Shown here piece by piece: positions 6,398 to 14,152 of a stretch of 19,198 bases of DNA. The stretch's first letter is position 1; each line of letters begins with the position of its first letter. A model generated the notes under the pieces. It made no database searches, had not been told where the DNA came from, and saw only the letters and a program-made list of their open reading frames with translations. The position numbers and the translations under genes are program-made. The stretch is from Rhodospirillaceae bacterium (GTDB lineage: Bacteria > Pseudomonadota > Alphaproteobacteria > Micavibrionales > UBA2020): the NCBI GenBank assembly GCA_003524565.1, contig DQGU01000064.1, positions 824 to 20,021 of the forward strand, given 5' to 3'.

Positions 6398-7132
6398 ATG
6401 CAAACCAAAAACGCCCTGCGCCTTGCCGCCGTTATTTTTTCGTTAATAACCGCGGCCTCTGACGCCTTCGCGCAAGAATGCCCGCCCGCCGCGCCTGTGG
6501 CAGTGTATGTGCATTTTGAACACAAGCAAAACCCAGTTGAGAAAAATATCACATCGCGCCAGCTGACGGATGAAATCCGCACTGCGGATATCAAGGCCGG
6601 TGGCGATGACAATATTTTCGCAACCGAAGCGCATTGGATGGTCGGCGGGCTTAACCGCAGCCAGATTAAAACTTCCTACAGCATGCCCTTTTTACGCCGT
6701 GACAATAAAACATCCGGCACGACATGTTTCATGCCGCGGGAATTTCATTATAACATCGTCTATGAAAACACCATTTTCATTGCCGAGGATTTCAAGTTGA
6801 TGGGCTGCCGATACAGTGCCACCATGGCGCATGAAAAACGGCATGAAAAAACCGACCTGAAAATGCTCGAAGGCTATGCGCTTGATGCCCGCAAGGCGCT
6901 TGAAAAAGCAGTCTCCGGCATGCGCCCGACGGGACCGTTCCCCGCGCACCAGATGGAAGAAGAATACGCCAAACTGGCCAAAAAAATTGCCGAAACCCTG
7001 CCCCCGATATATGCGCGCATGACGCAAATCCGAAGACAAAAACAGGCCGACATCGATTCATACGACAACTACATGCGGGATACGGCACTTTGCCCCGAAC
7101 AATTTCCGCGTTTTGACGAAGCGGGAGAATAA
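6398..7132 (+). CDS. exported HExxH-motif protein, putative metalloprotease
   Basis: A 244-residue protein with a clear signal peptide (1-25, likely cut AFA-QE), so it is probably periplasmic. The mature part has four cysteines (C28, C110, C137, C232) that could form disulfides. The motif CRYSATMAHEKRHEKTD (137-153) contains HEKRH (145-149), the HExxH signature of zinc metalloproteases; the Cys-spacer-HExxH pattern recalls DUF922-type proteins. A helical C-terminal region (about 155-225) is rich in Lys, Glu and Ala. I do not recognise the family with certainty. AAGG precedes the ATG. It lies between an L,D-transpeptidase and trmFO on the same strand, with 28-bp and 5-bp gaps, so it is probably co-transcribed. 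Its ribosome-binding site is separate, so translation need not be coupled. Catalysis is inferred from one motif only. Confidence 0.7.
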   Translation: MQTKNALRLAAVIFSLITAASDAFAQECPPAAPVAVYVHFEHKQNPVEKNITSRQLTDEIRTADIKAGGDDNIFATEAHWMVGGLNRSQIKTSYSMPFLRRDNKTSGTTCFMPREFHYNIVYENTIFIAEDFKLMGCRYSATMAHEKRHEKTDLKMLEGYALDARKALEKAVSGMRPTGPFPAHQMEEEYAKLAKKIAETLPPIYARMTQIRRQKQADIDSYDNYMRDTALCPEQFPRFDEAGE

Positions 7133-7137
7133 CCGGT

Positions 7138-8505
7138 ATGACAAAAACCGTTCACATCATTGGCGGCGGCATGGCCGGTTCCGAAGCGGCATGGCAAATC
7201 GCCGAAGCCGGCGTCAAGGTCGTGCTGCACGAAATGCGCCCTGTGCGCAAAACGGATGCGCACCACACCGAAAACTTTGCCGAGCTTGTCTGTTCCAACT
7301 CCTTCCGCTCGGATGATTGGGAAAATAACGCCGTCGGCCTGCTGCACGAAGAAATGCGCCGCGCGAATTCCATCATCATGTCGGCAGGCGACAAACATAA
7401 AGTACCCGCTGGCTCCGCGCTTGCCGTTGACCGCGATGCTTTTTCCGCGGAGGTCACCGCGCGCCTTGCCGCCCACGCGAATATCACTGTCGAGCGCGGC
7501 GAGGTTGCCGGATTGCCGCCCGCAGAATGGGACAGCGTCATTATCGCGACGGGCCCCCTGACCTCCCCCGCACTCACCGATGCGATTGGCAAGCTGACCA
7601 ACGAAGACCATTTGGCGTTTTTTGATGCTATCGCCCCGATTGTTTTCACGGAAAGTATCAATTTCGACGTGGCATGGTATCAATCCCGCTACGACAAACC
7701 GGGCCCCGGCGGCACGGGCAAAGACTACATCAACTGCCCGATGGAGAAAAAAGAATACTACGATTTCATCGAGGCCCTGCTGGCCGCCGAAAAAACCGAA
7801 TTCAAGGAGTGGGAAAAAAGCACGCCCTATTTCGAAGGCTGCCTGCCGATTGAAGTGATGGCGGAGCGCGGGGCGGATACCCTGCGCTGGGGACCGATGA
7901 AAGCCGTCGGGCTTATCAATCCGCGCGCCACCGAATTTCCGCGTCCGTGGGCTGTGGTGCAGCTGCGGCAAGACAATGCGCTCGGCACACTTTACAATAT
8001 GGTCGGCTTTCAGACCAAATTGAAATACGGCGAGCAGCAGCGCATCTTCCGCATGATACCCGGGCTTGAGAATGCGGAATTCGCGCGTCTTGGCGGTATT
8101 CACCGCAATACATTTATCAACAGCCCGAAACTGCTGGATGGCGTGCTGCGCCTGAAAGCCATGCCGCGCCTGCGCTTTGCAGGGCAAATTACAGGCTGCG
8201 AGGGATATGTCGAAAGCGCGGCCGTCGGGTTGATGGCAGGACGTTTCGCCGCCGCCGAAGCACTGGGCAAAGACATCGCACCGCCGCCTGCCACAACGGC
8301 GATGGGGGCGCTTTTGAACCACATCACCACCGGCGCAAATGCCGAAACATTCCAGCCGATGAACGTGAATTTCGGCCTTTTTCCGCCCGTGGATGAAACC
8401 GCGCTGCTGCAGGCCGGAAAAAAGAAAGTCGATAGCAAAGACCGCAAAAAAGCCATGAGCCAGCGGGCTTTAGACGATTTGGGCGCGTGGCTGAAATCCG
8501 CGTAA
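7138..8505 (+). CDS. trmFO: methylenetetrahydrofolate-tRNA (uracil-5-)-methyltransferase TrmFO
   Basis: Folate- and FAD-dependent enzyme that makes 5-methyluridine at position 54 of tRNA (T-loop), taking carbon from methylenetetrahydrofolate and reducing power from NAD(P)H. It has 455 residues, a normal length. The FAD-binding glycine motif is HIIGGGMAGSEAAW (6-19). The conserved cysteines are C52 in ELVCSNSFRSD and C234 in FEGCLPIEVM, matching the catalytic and accessory cysteines known in Bacillus TrmFO (C53, C226). LRWGPMKAVGL and AGQITGCEGYVESAA are further family blocks. It starts 5 bp after the HExxH gene, with GGGAGA (7123-7128) in that gene's end as ribosome-binding site, so it is likely the last gene of that operon. 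Identification is firm. Confidence 0.97.
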   Translation: MTKTVHIIGGGMAGSEAAWQIAEAGVKVVLHEMRPVRKTDAHHTENFAELVCSNSFRSDDWENNAVGLLHEEMRRANSIIMSAGDKHKVPAGSALAVDRDAFSAEVTARLAAHANITVERGEVAGLPPAEWDSVIIATGPLTSPALTDAIGKLTNEDHLAFFDAIAPIVFTESINFDVAWYQSRYDKPGPGGTGKDYINCPMEKKEYYDFIEALLAAEKTEFKEWEKSTPYFEGCLPIEVMAERGADTLRWGPMKAVGLINPRATEFPRPWAVVQLRQDNALGTLYNMVGFQTKLKYGEQQRIFRMIPGLENAEFARLGGIHRNTFINSPKLLDGVLRLKAMPRLRFAGQITGCEGYVESAAVGLMAGRFAAAEALGKDIAPPPATTAMGALLNHITTGANAETFQPMNVNFGLFPPVDETALLQAGKKKVDSKDRKKAMSQRALDDLGAWLKSA

Positions 8506-8510
8506 AAACA

Positions 8511-8539
8511 AGCGTTTAAAAAACATTTAAGAAAACGCT
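8511..8539. repeat. short inverted repeat after trmFO
   Basis: AGCGTTT (8511-8517) pairs with AAACGCT (8533-8539) across a 15-nt A-rich loop. No T-run follows, so it is not a convincing terminator. Confidence 0.4.
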
Positions 8540-8550
8540 GACCATTCCGG

Positions 8551-8559
8551 TGTTACAAT
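8551..8559 (+). promoter_or_regulatory. extended -10 promoter of the methyltransferase-like gene
   Basis: TGTTACAAT is an extended -10 element (TGn plus TACAAT, 5 of 6 consensus bases). No good -35 box is visible. Transcription would start near 8566, downstream of the first possible ATG (8558), which favours the ATG at 8597. Confidence 0.45.
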
Positions 8560-8596
8560 GGGGAATATTCCGCCTAAGCCGGAAAGGCCGTTCTCC

Positions 8597-9196
8597 ATGC
8601 TTACGTTTATATATGCCGTATTGACCTGCGTTATGCTGGCCGTCGTTGCCTTCAATGAATACTATCAGCGCAAAATGAAAGTATCGCCGATGCCAACGCC
8701 GCAATCGACACGCAAGGCGATGCTGAACTGTATTCATCAAAAATCACCTAAAGTGATAGCCGAACTTGGCTCAGGCTGGGGCGGTATTGCCCTTGCCGCC
8801 GCTGCACGTTACCCGCAAGCTAAAATCATCGGCTTTGAAGGCTCGCTTATTCCCTTACTGTTTTCAAAAATGCGGCTGCTGCTGCACCCTGAAATCAAAA
8901 ACGTCACCTTCGAAAACAAGAATTTTTTCGAATCCGACATGCAGGATATCGATGTCGTTCTTTGCTATTTATCAAACCCGCACATGTCGCAGCTGGAGCC
9001 GAAACTCGACCACGAACTCAAATGCGGCGCTGAAATTGTCAGCTCTACATTTTATATGCCGCACTGGCGCGCGCGGGAAAAAACTACTGTTGGCGGGCTT
9101 TACGATACAGATATCTATATCTACGAAAAAACCGAAGCGCCCTTGCCCCAATCCCTTGCCCCGCCCGCAGCGGCTGCTGCGGCGGCGGCTGCCTAA
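8597..9196 (+). CDS. membrane-anchored class I methyltransferase-like protein
   Basis: A 199-residue protein with one N-terminal membrane helix (about 2-19, FIYAVLTCVMLAVVAF) and a cytoplasmic Rossmann-type domain. SAM-binding motif I is VIAELGSGWGGIALAAA (53-69), with acidic E81 (GFEGS) at the end of the next strand. DIDVVLCYLSNPHM (117-130) fits motif IV. The target is unknown, and the C-terminal part of the fold is short compared with well-known methyltransferases. It ends in PPAAAAAAAAA. The start at 8597 is preferred over 8558 because GGAAAGG lies upstream and an extended -10 element overlaps the earlier ATG. Its stop overlaps the stop of the opposing gene by 4 bp. Fold confidence is moderate; methyl transfer to a specific substrate is inference. 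Confidence 0.75.
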   Translation: MLTFIYAVLTCVMLAVVAFNEYYQRKMKVSPMPTPQSTRKAMLNCIHQKSPKVIAELGSGWGGIALAAAARYPQAKIIGFEGSLIPLLFSKMRLLLHPEIKNVTFENKNFFESDMQDIDVVLCYLSNPHMSQLEPKLDHELKCGAEIVSSTFYMPHWRAREKTTVGGLYDTDIYIYEKTEAPLPQSLAPPAAAAAAAAA

Positions 9197-9993
9197 ACAA
9201 AAAGCAATCTGATTTCCCGCATAAAGGGCGGCGCAGCCAATGCCTGCGCAAAGACATCGCCACCACTTTTGCGCATCTGCACCTGATAGAGGCACGCAAG
9301 CTTAACGGCACGGCGTAAAAATTTCGGTGCTGTCGGCGGCAATTTTTTTGCCTGCCCTGCCGCTTCATCCAGCACAGCAAGAACAACAGGAGGCAACTTA
9401 CCTACCGCGCTGCCATCATAAAGGTCATAAACCGTGATTTCCTGCTTATGCAGCCTGTCTTCGGGCAGGTAACAGCGGCGCTGGCGCAAATGCGCAGGGA
9501 CAGCACGCAAAAGCCCCGTCAGGCCATAAGCCGCCGCCGCCGCATCAATATCCGCCGCATCCGCCGCCACGCCCGATACCTTGAGCGCAAGGCGCAGCAG
9601 CGGCGCATTGGTATAAATGGCGTATTTGACCATACCGTCAAGGCTCGACGGCAGGCGGTCTTCAAGGTCGAATTCGCGGGCATACATCAAGCTATCGAAA
9701 TCTTCGCGCGGCAGGCCGTATTGCGTGATGACCGCGCATAAAGGCTCCAAGACCTGATGTTTCAAAACCGCGCCGCGTTCATAGTATCCGGCCAGCGCAT
9801 CGCGCCACCATTGCAGACGGATAAGGCCGAGCTGGGTTTCCGTCACCACCTCGCGCGTTTTGGCGATTTCGTTATTGAAGGCGTAAAGGGCGAACAACGC
9901 CTCGCGCACGGCGGGCGGTTCGTACAGGCTCAAAAGAAAACGGTCCGGATCGTGTTTCCGGACCATTTCTCCGCAATAAGACAAAGATGTCAT
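9193..9993 (-). CDS. squalene/phytoene-synthase family protein, NDUFAF6-like
   Basis: A 266-residue all-helical protein of the squalene/phytoene synthase superfamily. FALYAFNNEIAKTREVV (34-50), LQWWRDAL (60-67) and GLLRAVPAHLRQRRCYLPED (160-179) are clear family blocks. The first Asp-rich substrate/magnesium motif of true synthases (DDxxD) is replaced by NNEIA (40-44), and the second is also absent. It is therefore unlikely to make squalene or phytoene. This pattern is that of the NDUFAF6 group, whose mitochondrial member helps assemble respiratory complex I; a similar role here is inference. It is the last gene of a minus-strand operon after murJ and an exported protein (11-bp gap). No strong ribosome-binding site precedes the ATG, which suggests coupling to the upstream gene. 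Confidence 0.85.
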   Translation of the reverse strand: MTSLSYCGEMVRKHDPDRFLLSLYEPPAVREALFALYAFNNEIAKTREVVTETQLGLIRLQWWRDALAGYYERGAVLKHQVLEPLCAVITQYGLPREDFDSLMYAREFDLEDRLPSSLDGMVKYAIYTNAPLLRLALKVSGVAADAADIDAAAAAYGLTGLLRAVPAHLRQRRCYLPEDRLHKQEITVYDLYDGSAVGKLPPVVLAVLDEAAGQAKKLPPTAPKFLRRAVKLACLYQVQMRKSGGDVFAQALAAPPFMREIRLLFV

Positions 9994-10004
9994 CGCGTTG
10001 TGAC

Positions 10005-10709
10005 TTATTTGTTCATATAGAAGTCCTTGCCGAAGAACACCTTGTTCTTGACACTGACGGTACCCGGCTTGACGCGCGGCAGATGGAGTTTTTCATCCAT
10101 CAGGAAATTGCGGTAGTAGCCCGTCGGGAAAGGATGATAGCGGTCATCGAACTGCACGGAGTCGAGGATGCTCATGAACAGCCCTGCCCAGCGGTTGTAT
10201 TTTTCGCTGCGCGAAGAGCAAATACCGACATAACGCTTGCCGCTGTAGAGGCTGGAAATCATCACGCCGTGCATTTTAATCAGGTTGCCCTGTTCGTCCT
10301 TATTGTCGAACGCAACCTGAATGGCGGTGGCATCCCCTTTGTCGCCAAGGCTTGCGGGCGAGAAGAAAGCGGTGATTTCAGCGTTCAGAAGCTGGCCGGT
10401 TTCTTTTTCCCAATAATCCTGCGCGAGGGTATTGGCGACAGCTTCATCGACATATTTTTTGGGGTAAATTTTGATGCGGCCATCATCGCGCACTTGCAGG
10501 CTGCACGTCGGCAACTCTTCGGCGAGCGGTCCCGCAACGCGGATGCGCGTGTACGGATGGTCTTCCGTCTGCATGCTCCAGCTGTCGGGGAAGGAAATCG
10601 TGTAGCCGTGCGGAATGTCTTTCCAGACAAAAGTATCGGCCTTCGCCGCGGGGCTGAAACCGACGACCAAAGCGGCTGCGACAACGGCGGCGCGGAAAAT
10701 CTGACGCAT
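10005..10709 (-). CDS. exported protein of unknown function
   Basis: A 234-residue protein with a signal peptide (1-24, likely cut AKA-DT) and no other membrane segment, so probably periplasmic. The mature start, FVWKDIPHGYTISFPDSWSM, resembles the opening of PsbP/DUF1795-like domains (a strand, then xxYxIxFPxxW). That resemblance is only suggestive. Two cysteines (in PTCSLQV and GICSSR) could pair. GAGGAG lies 7 nt before the ATG and overlaps the murJ stop region (12-bp gap), so the gene is co-transcribed and probably translationally coupled with murJ. The neighbours do not define its role; an envelope function is plausible because of export and murJ. Confidence 0.75.
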   Translation of the reverse strand: MRQIFRAAVVAAALVVGFSPAAKADTFVWKDIPHGYTISFPDSWSMQTEDHPYTRIRVAGPLAEELPTCSLQVRDDGRIKIYPKKYVDEAVANTLAQDYWEKETGQLLNAEITAFFSPASLGDKGDATAIQVAFDNKDEQGNLIKMHGVMISSLYSGKRYVGICSSRSEKYNRWAGLFMSILDSVQFDDRYHPFPTGYYRNFLMDEKLHLPRVKPGTVSVKNKVFFGKDFYMNK

Positions 10710-10721
10710 TCTAAAACTCCT

Positions 10722-12317
10722 CTACTGTCCAAACTGCTGGACGTCTCCGATTGTGTCCTGTTTTTTGCGTTTTGGGAATAGGTCTTTCACCATTTGCGGC
10801 GTTAAAATACCTGCCACATACAGAATGGCACCATAAACCCCGACCCCACTGACGACCAACAGGGCAATACCCGTCAGGCGCCATGCTTCGCCCCTATCCA
10901 TAAACCACGGAATCAGCCAATATTCCTGCGCCCATATACCCAGCCCCATCGCCAGCGATGCGCCCAGAATAATCAGGCTTCTCTTTACAGAACGTTTGGC
11001 AAAGGGCGCCATTCCCTTTTTCCGCAATCCGCGCAGTAGCAGCCACAGATTGACCCAGGCGGTCAGCCCCGTCGCCAGCGCGATGCCGACGTGCTGGAAA
11101 TATTGCAAAAGCGCAATGGCCAGCATCGTGTTCATGATGGCGCAGACCACGGCGTATTTCACGGGCGTCGTGGTATCCCCATGCGCGAAAAAGACGGTGC
11201 TGAACACACGGCTGATAATAAAGGCAGGCAGGCCGAGCGTATAGGCAATCAAAACATACCCCGCCTGCACGCCGTCTTTCTCGGCAAAGGCGCCGCGTAC
11301 GAACAGCACATCGATAATCGTATCCCCGACCGTCAGGTAAGCCATCGTCGCGGGCAAGGCGAGCATCATGCTGATTTCGATACCCTTGTTGAAAAGACGC
11401 GCCGCGTTTTCGTGCTCTTCCGATTTCAGCGCCCGCGACAGCATCGGCAGCAATGCCGTGCCAATAGCAATACCAATAACACCCAGCGGCAACTGGTACA
11501 GCCTGTCCGCATAGTACAGATACGAAATCGCCCCGACCGGCAGCAGCGATGCCAGAACCATATCCACGAACAAATTGATTTGCGCAATGCCCGCGCCAAA
11601 AACCCCAGGCCCCATCTTGCGGAACAGCTGGCGAATATGCGGCGTCAGGCGCGGACGGCGCCATTTCAAAATCACACCAAGCCTGCGCGTCGCCCAGAAC
11701 AGCCACAGCAGCTGTAAAACCCCCGCCAGCAGCACGCCCCATGACAGGGCATGCCCGACAGTGCCCGTAAACGGCGTAAAACAGAACATGGCAAAAATCA
11801 GCGCCAGATTGAACAGTATCGGCGCGGCGGCAAAGGGGCCGAAGCGGTCGAATGAATTCATCACGCCGCCCAAAAGCGCCGTCAGCGACATAAGAAGAAT
11901 ATAGGGGAACGTGACGCGCGACATTTCGAGCGCGAGGTCATATCGCTCCGGCGTGCTGCCGAAACCCGGCGCAACGATGTAAAGCACCCACGGCATGCAA
12001 ACCAGCATCAGGATAGTGAACGGCACCAGCACGGCCAGCATCACGGCCTGCGCCTCTTCGGCAAATTTCACGGCTTCGCGGCGGCCGTCTTCCCCCTCCG
12101 CCAGCATGCCTGCGAACATCGGCACAAACGAAACGCTAAACGCCCCCTCCGCCGTGATGCGGCGGAAGAAATTGGGCAGCTTCAATGCCACAAAAAACGC
12201 ATCCGCGACAGGCCCCGCGCCCAGCATGGCCGCCGTCAGAATATCGCGCGCAAAGCCCAGCAGACGGCTGCACAGCGTCAACCCGCCAACGGTTGCTACA
12301 GATTTGAAAAAAGACAC
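10722..12317 (-). CDS. murJ: lipid II flippase MurJ (MviN)
   Basis: Inner-membrane flippase of the MOP superfamily that moves lipid II to the periplasmic face for peptidoglycan synthesis. It has 531 residues and about 14 helices, normal for MurJ. Charged residues shown to be essential in E. coli MurJ are present: R18 and R24 (SRLLGFARD), D39 (VADAFFVA), R52 and E57 (NFFRRITAEGAFS), and D271-R272 (YYADRLYQLP). GAFSVSFVPMF is also typical. The start is GTG at 12317; AAGGGG 8 nt upstream and the family start (MSFFKSVATVGGLTL) support it. It is the first gene of a three-gene minus-strand operon and diverges from ubiE. TAATAT-like sequence lies upstream but I see no clear -35 box. Identification is firm. 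Confidence 0.96.
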   Translation of the reverse strand: MSFFKSVATVGGLTLCSRLLGFARDILTAAMLGAGPVADAFFVALKLPNFFRRITAEGAFSVSFVPMFAGMLAEGEDGRREAVKFAEEAQAVMLAVLVPFTILMLVCMPWVLYIVAPGFGSTPERYDLALEMSRVTFPYILLMSLTALLGGVMNSFDRFGPFAAAPILFNLALIFAMFCFTPFTGTVGHALSWGVLLAGVLQLLWLFWATRRLGVILKWRRPRLTPHIRQLFRKMGPGVFGAGIAQINLFVDMVLASLLPVGAISYLYYADRLYQLPLGVIGIAIGTALLPMLSRALKSEEHENAARLFNKGIEISMMLALPATMAYLTVGDTIIDVLFVRGAFAEKDGVQAGYVLIAYTLGLPAFIISRVFSTVFFAHGDTTTPVKYAVVCAIMNTMLAIALLQYFQHVGIALATGLTAWVNLWLLLRGLRKKGMAPFAKRSVKRSLIILGASLAMGLGIWAQEYWLIPWFMDRGEAWRLTGIALLVVSGVGVYGAILYVAGILTPQMVKDLFPKRKKQDTIGDVQQFGQ

Positions 12318-12427
12318 GCGGCGCCCCTTTTTGCCTGTCGGGGTTTATATTACTTGGGCTTACACTAAACCTAACCGCGGGAATTGTCACCTTCTCCGCT
12401 TCTGCATTTTCTATAAATAATCAACCC

Positions 12428-12457
12428 TTGCCTATCCGCCACCGCGGGGCATATAGT
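12428..12457 (+). promoter_or_regulatory. promoter of ubiE
   Basis: TTGCCT (12428-12433) and TATAGT (12452-12457) are 18 bp apart. Transcription would start near 12464, giving a very short leader. AAGGG (12466-12470) lies 7 nt before the ATG at 12478; the in-frame GTG at 12472 would be too close to this site. Confidence 0.5.
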
Positions 12458-12477
12458 GGGCAAAAAAGGGCGTGACC

Positions 12478-13260
12478 ATGGCAAAAAACTCCTCAGAAAA
12501 AACCTCCGCTGGTAAAAATAAGGAATCCCGCTGGTTCGGCTATAACGAAGTTGACCCCGCCGAAAAAACGCGCCGCGTGATTGGTGTTTTTGACTCCGTC
12601 GCCGACCGATATGACCTGATGAACGATATCATGTCGGCGGGCATCCACCGACTTTGGAAAAACCGTTTTGTCCGCATGATGCGCCCGGCGGCGCATAAGG
12701 CGCTTCTCGACGTTGCGGGCGGCACGGGCGATATCGCTTTCCGCTACCGTGAAAAGGCGGGCAAAGATGCCGAAATCACGGTCAGCGATTTGAACGCAGA
12801 AATGCTGCGCGTGGGGCAAAAACGTGCGATTGACCGCGGCTATGTGAACGGATTTTCGTGGGTTGAGGCCAATGCGGAATCCCTGCCCTTTGACGACAAC
12901 AGTTTTGACCTTTATTCGATTTCATTCGGCCTGCGTAACGTAACGCACATCGACGACGCCCTTTCAGAAGCGTTTCGCGTACTGCGTCCGGGCGGGCAGT
13001 TTTTCTGCCTTGAATTCAGTCAGGTCAGCGACCCGCTTTTGCGCAAGATTTACGACCGCTATTCCTTCAGCCTCATCCCCGCCATGGGGGAAATTGTGGC
13101 CAAGGACCGCGAAAGCTATCAGTACCTTGCCGAAAGCATCCGCCAGTTCCCGACCCGCGTGCAGCTGAAACGCCGACTTGAGGCTGCGGGATTCGAGCAG
13201 GTAAAGGCCATCGCCCTCACAGGCGGCATTGCAGCCATCCATATCGGTAATAAAATTTAA
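12478..13260 (+). CDS. ubiE: ubiquinone/menaquinone biosynthesis C-methyltransferase UbiE
   Basis: SAM-dependent C-methyltransferase of the quinone pathway. It methylates 2-polyprenyl-6-methoxy-1,4-benzoquinol for ubiquinone, and demethylmenaquinol in organisms that have it. It has 260 residues. Family blocks: VFDSVADRYDLMNDIMSAG (38-56), motif I LLDVAGGTGDIAFRY (76-90), SISFGLRNVT, RPGGQFFCLEFSQV, and SYQYLAESIRQFP near the C-terminus. The first 20 or so residues are Lys/Ser-rich and poorly conserved in the family. The ATG at 12478 is chosen over the GTG at 12472 by ribosome-binding-site spacing. It diverges from murJ. In many alphaproteobacteria ubiE is followed by ubiB; here it is not. Identification is firm. 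Confidence 0.95.
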   Translation: MAKNSSEKTSAGKNKESRWFGYNEVDPAEKTRRVIGVFDSVADRYDLMNDIMSAGIHRLWKNRFVRMMRPAAHKALLDVAGGTGDIAFRYREKAGKDAEITVSDLNAEMLRVGQKRAIDRGYVNGFSWVEANAESLPFDDNSFDLYSISFGLRNVTHIDDALSEAFRVLRPGGQFFCLEFSQVSDPLLRKIYDRYSFSLIPAMGEIVAKDRESYQYLAESIRQFPTRVQLKRRLEAAGFEQVKAIALTGGIAAIHIGNKI

Positions 13261-13305
13261 ATAAAATCAGCGATTTAACAACCATGCTGCGCCGCCAGAG
13301 TTATA

Positions 13306-13334
13306 TTGACTTATGGCAATAATAATATTATAAC
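13306..13334 (+). promoter_or_regulatory. strong sigma-70-type promoter of the isochorismatase-family gene
   Basis: TTGACT (13306-13311) and TATAAC (13329-13334) each match 5 of 6 consensus bases and are 17 bp apart in an AT-rich stretch. The start point near 13341 lies after the first in-frame ATG (13336), so translation should begin at 13366. Confidence 0.65.
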
Positions 13335-13365
13335 AATGGCAGGACTACAGGGGTTTTTACGGTCT

Positions 13366-14040
13366 ATGGATTTCGACGTTTTCAAAGCAAAACTGCATCA
13401 GGTATTGGACTTCTTCAAACCGGAAGTTCAGGCCGAAACGCGCGTCAAGCTCGACCTTGCCGCGGGCAATGCCGCGCTTTTGATTATCGATGTGCAAAAA
13501 GAATTCGCCGACCCTGCGCAGGGGCGCGGCAATACCGAAACCAGAAACGTCACCAAACGGATTAACAGCCTTATCCCCGCTTTCCGCGCGGCTGGCATGC
13601 CCGCCTATGTGGTTTATTTTTCCGACTACGAAAAAAATCCGCAGGACATCGATTTTTACATGTTCCGTCCGATGCCGCAGGACAAGCTGATTGCCAAGGA
13701 CGAAGACAGCGCGTTCAAAGGCAGCAACATCAAACAAATCCTCAAAGGCGACAAGCGCAAGACGCTGCTTGCCTGCGGGTTCAATCTCAACGCCTGCGTT
13801 TTCAAAACGGTGATGGATGCGCGCGACAACGGGTTCGAGGTCATCCTGCTGCAAGACCTCACCGGCAATGACAACGACAACGACCGCAGCAAAACAGCCG
13901 ACCAAATCGCCAAGATGAAAAAGCGCGGCGTGAAATTTGTGAACTCCATCGACCTTCTCGAAAACATCGGCGATTTCAAAAAAGATGCGCCGCTGCCGCC
14001 GTCGCGCCGCCTTGCGCCGCCCAAGCCGCCTGGCCAGTAA
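13366..14040 (+). CDS. cysteine hydrolase, isochorismatase-like family
   Basis: A 224-residue soluble protein of the isochorismatase-like cysteine hydrolase superfamily, whose members cleave isochorismate, nicotinamide, carbamoyl compounds and others. The catalytic triad is visible: D42 in LLIIDVQKEF, K111 in LIAKDEDSAFKGS, and C144 in ACGFNLNACVFKTV, followed by DARDNGFEVILLQDL. The usual Thr in the G-x-x-T-x-x-C loop is Asn-Leu-Asn here. The first 30 residues and a Pro-rich tail (SRRLAPPKPPGQ) are additions to the core. The substrate cannot be told. The start at 13366 follows from the promoter position; AGGGG (13349-13353) lies 12 nt upstream. ATG 13336 and TTG 13306 are rejected. Its last six residues match those of an unrelated protein at 16029-16478. 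Confidence 0.85.
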   Translation: MDFDVFKAKLHQVLDFFKPEVQAETRVKLDLAAGNAALLIIDVQKEFADPAQGRGNTETRNVTKRINSLIPAFRAAGMPAYVVYFSDYEKNPQDIDFYMFRPMPQDKLIAKDEDSAFKGSNIKQILKGDKRKTLLACGFNLNACVFKTVMDARDNGFEVILLQDLTGNDNDNDRSKTADQIAKMKKRGVKFVNSIDLLENIGDFKKDAPLPPSRRLAPPKPPGQ

Positions 14041-14099
14041 AAACACCTGTTTTCCTGCATTTTTGCACGTTTTCCCGCGTTTCCCCGCTGGCATGAATC

Positions 14100-14108
14100 T
14101 GCTATAAA
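14100..14108 (+). promoter_or_regulatory. extended -10 promoter of dut
   Basis: TGCTATAAA is an extended -10 element (TGn plus TATAAA). The -35 region (TTTCCC near 14080) is weak. The leader would be about 38 nt, with GGAG about 9 nt before the dut ATG. Confidence 0.45.
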
Positions 14109-14152
14109 AGGATGATTCTGTTATTCACCCTTTTTATGCGGAGATTGCATCC

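Noticed and set aside
7069..8322. 417-residue open frame antisense to trmFO
   Set aside because: Shadow of a certain gene, low-complexity composition, no ribosome-binding site of note.
13306..13338. TTG (13306) or ATG (13336) as start of the isochorismatase-family gene
   Set aside because: Both lie within or at the start point of a near-consensus promoter; the ATG at 13366 follows a ribosome-binding site.
14041..14085. Terminator after the isochorismatase-family gene
   Set aside because: TGCA-TTTT-TGCA gives only a four-base stem and the T-tracts are not preceded by a stable hairpin.
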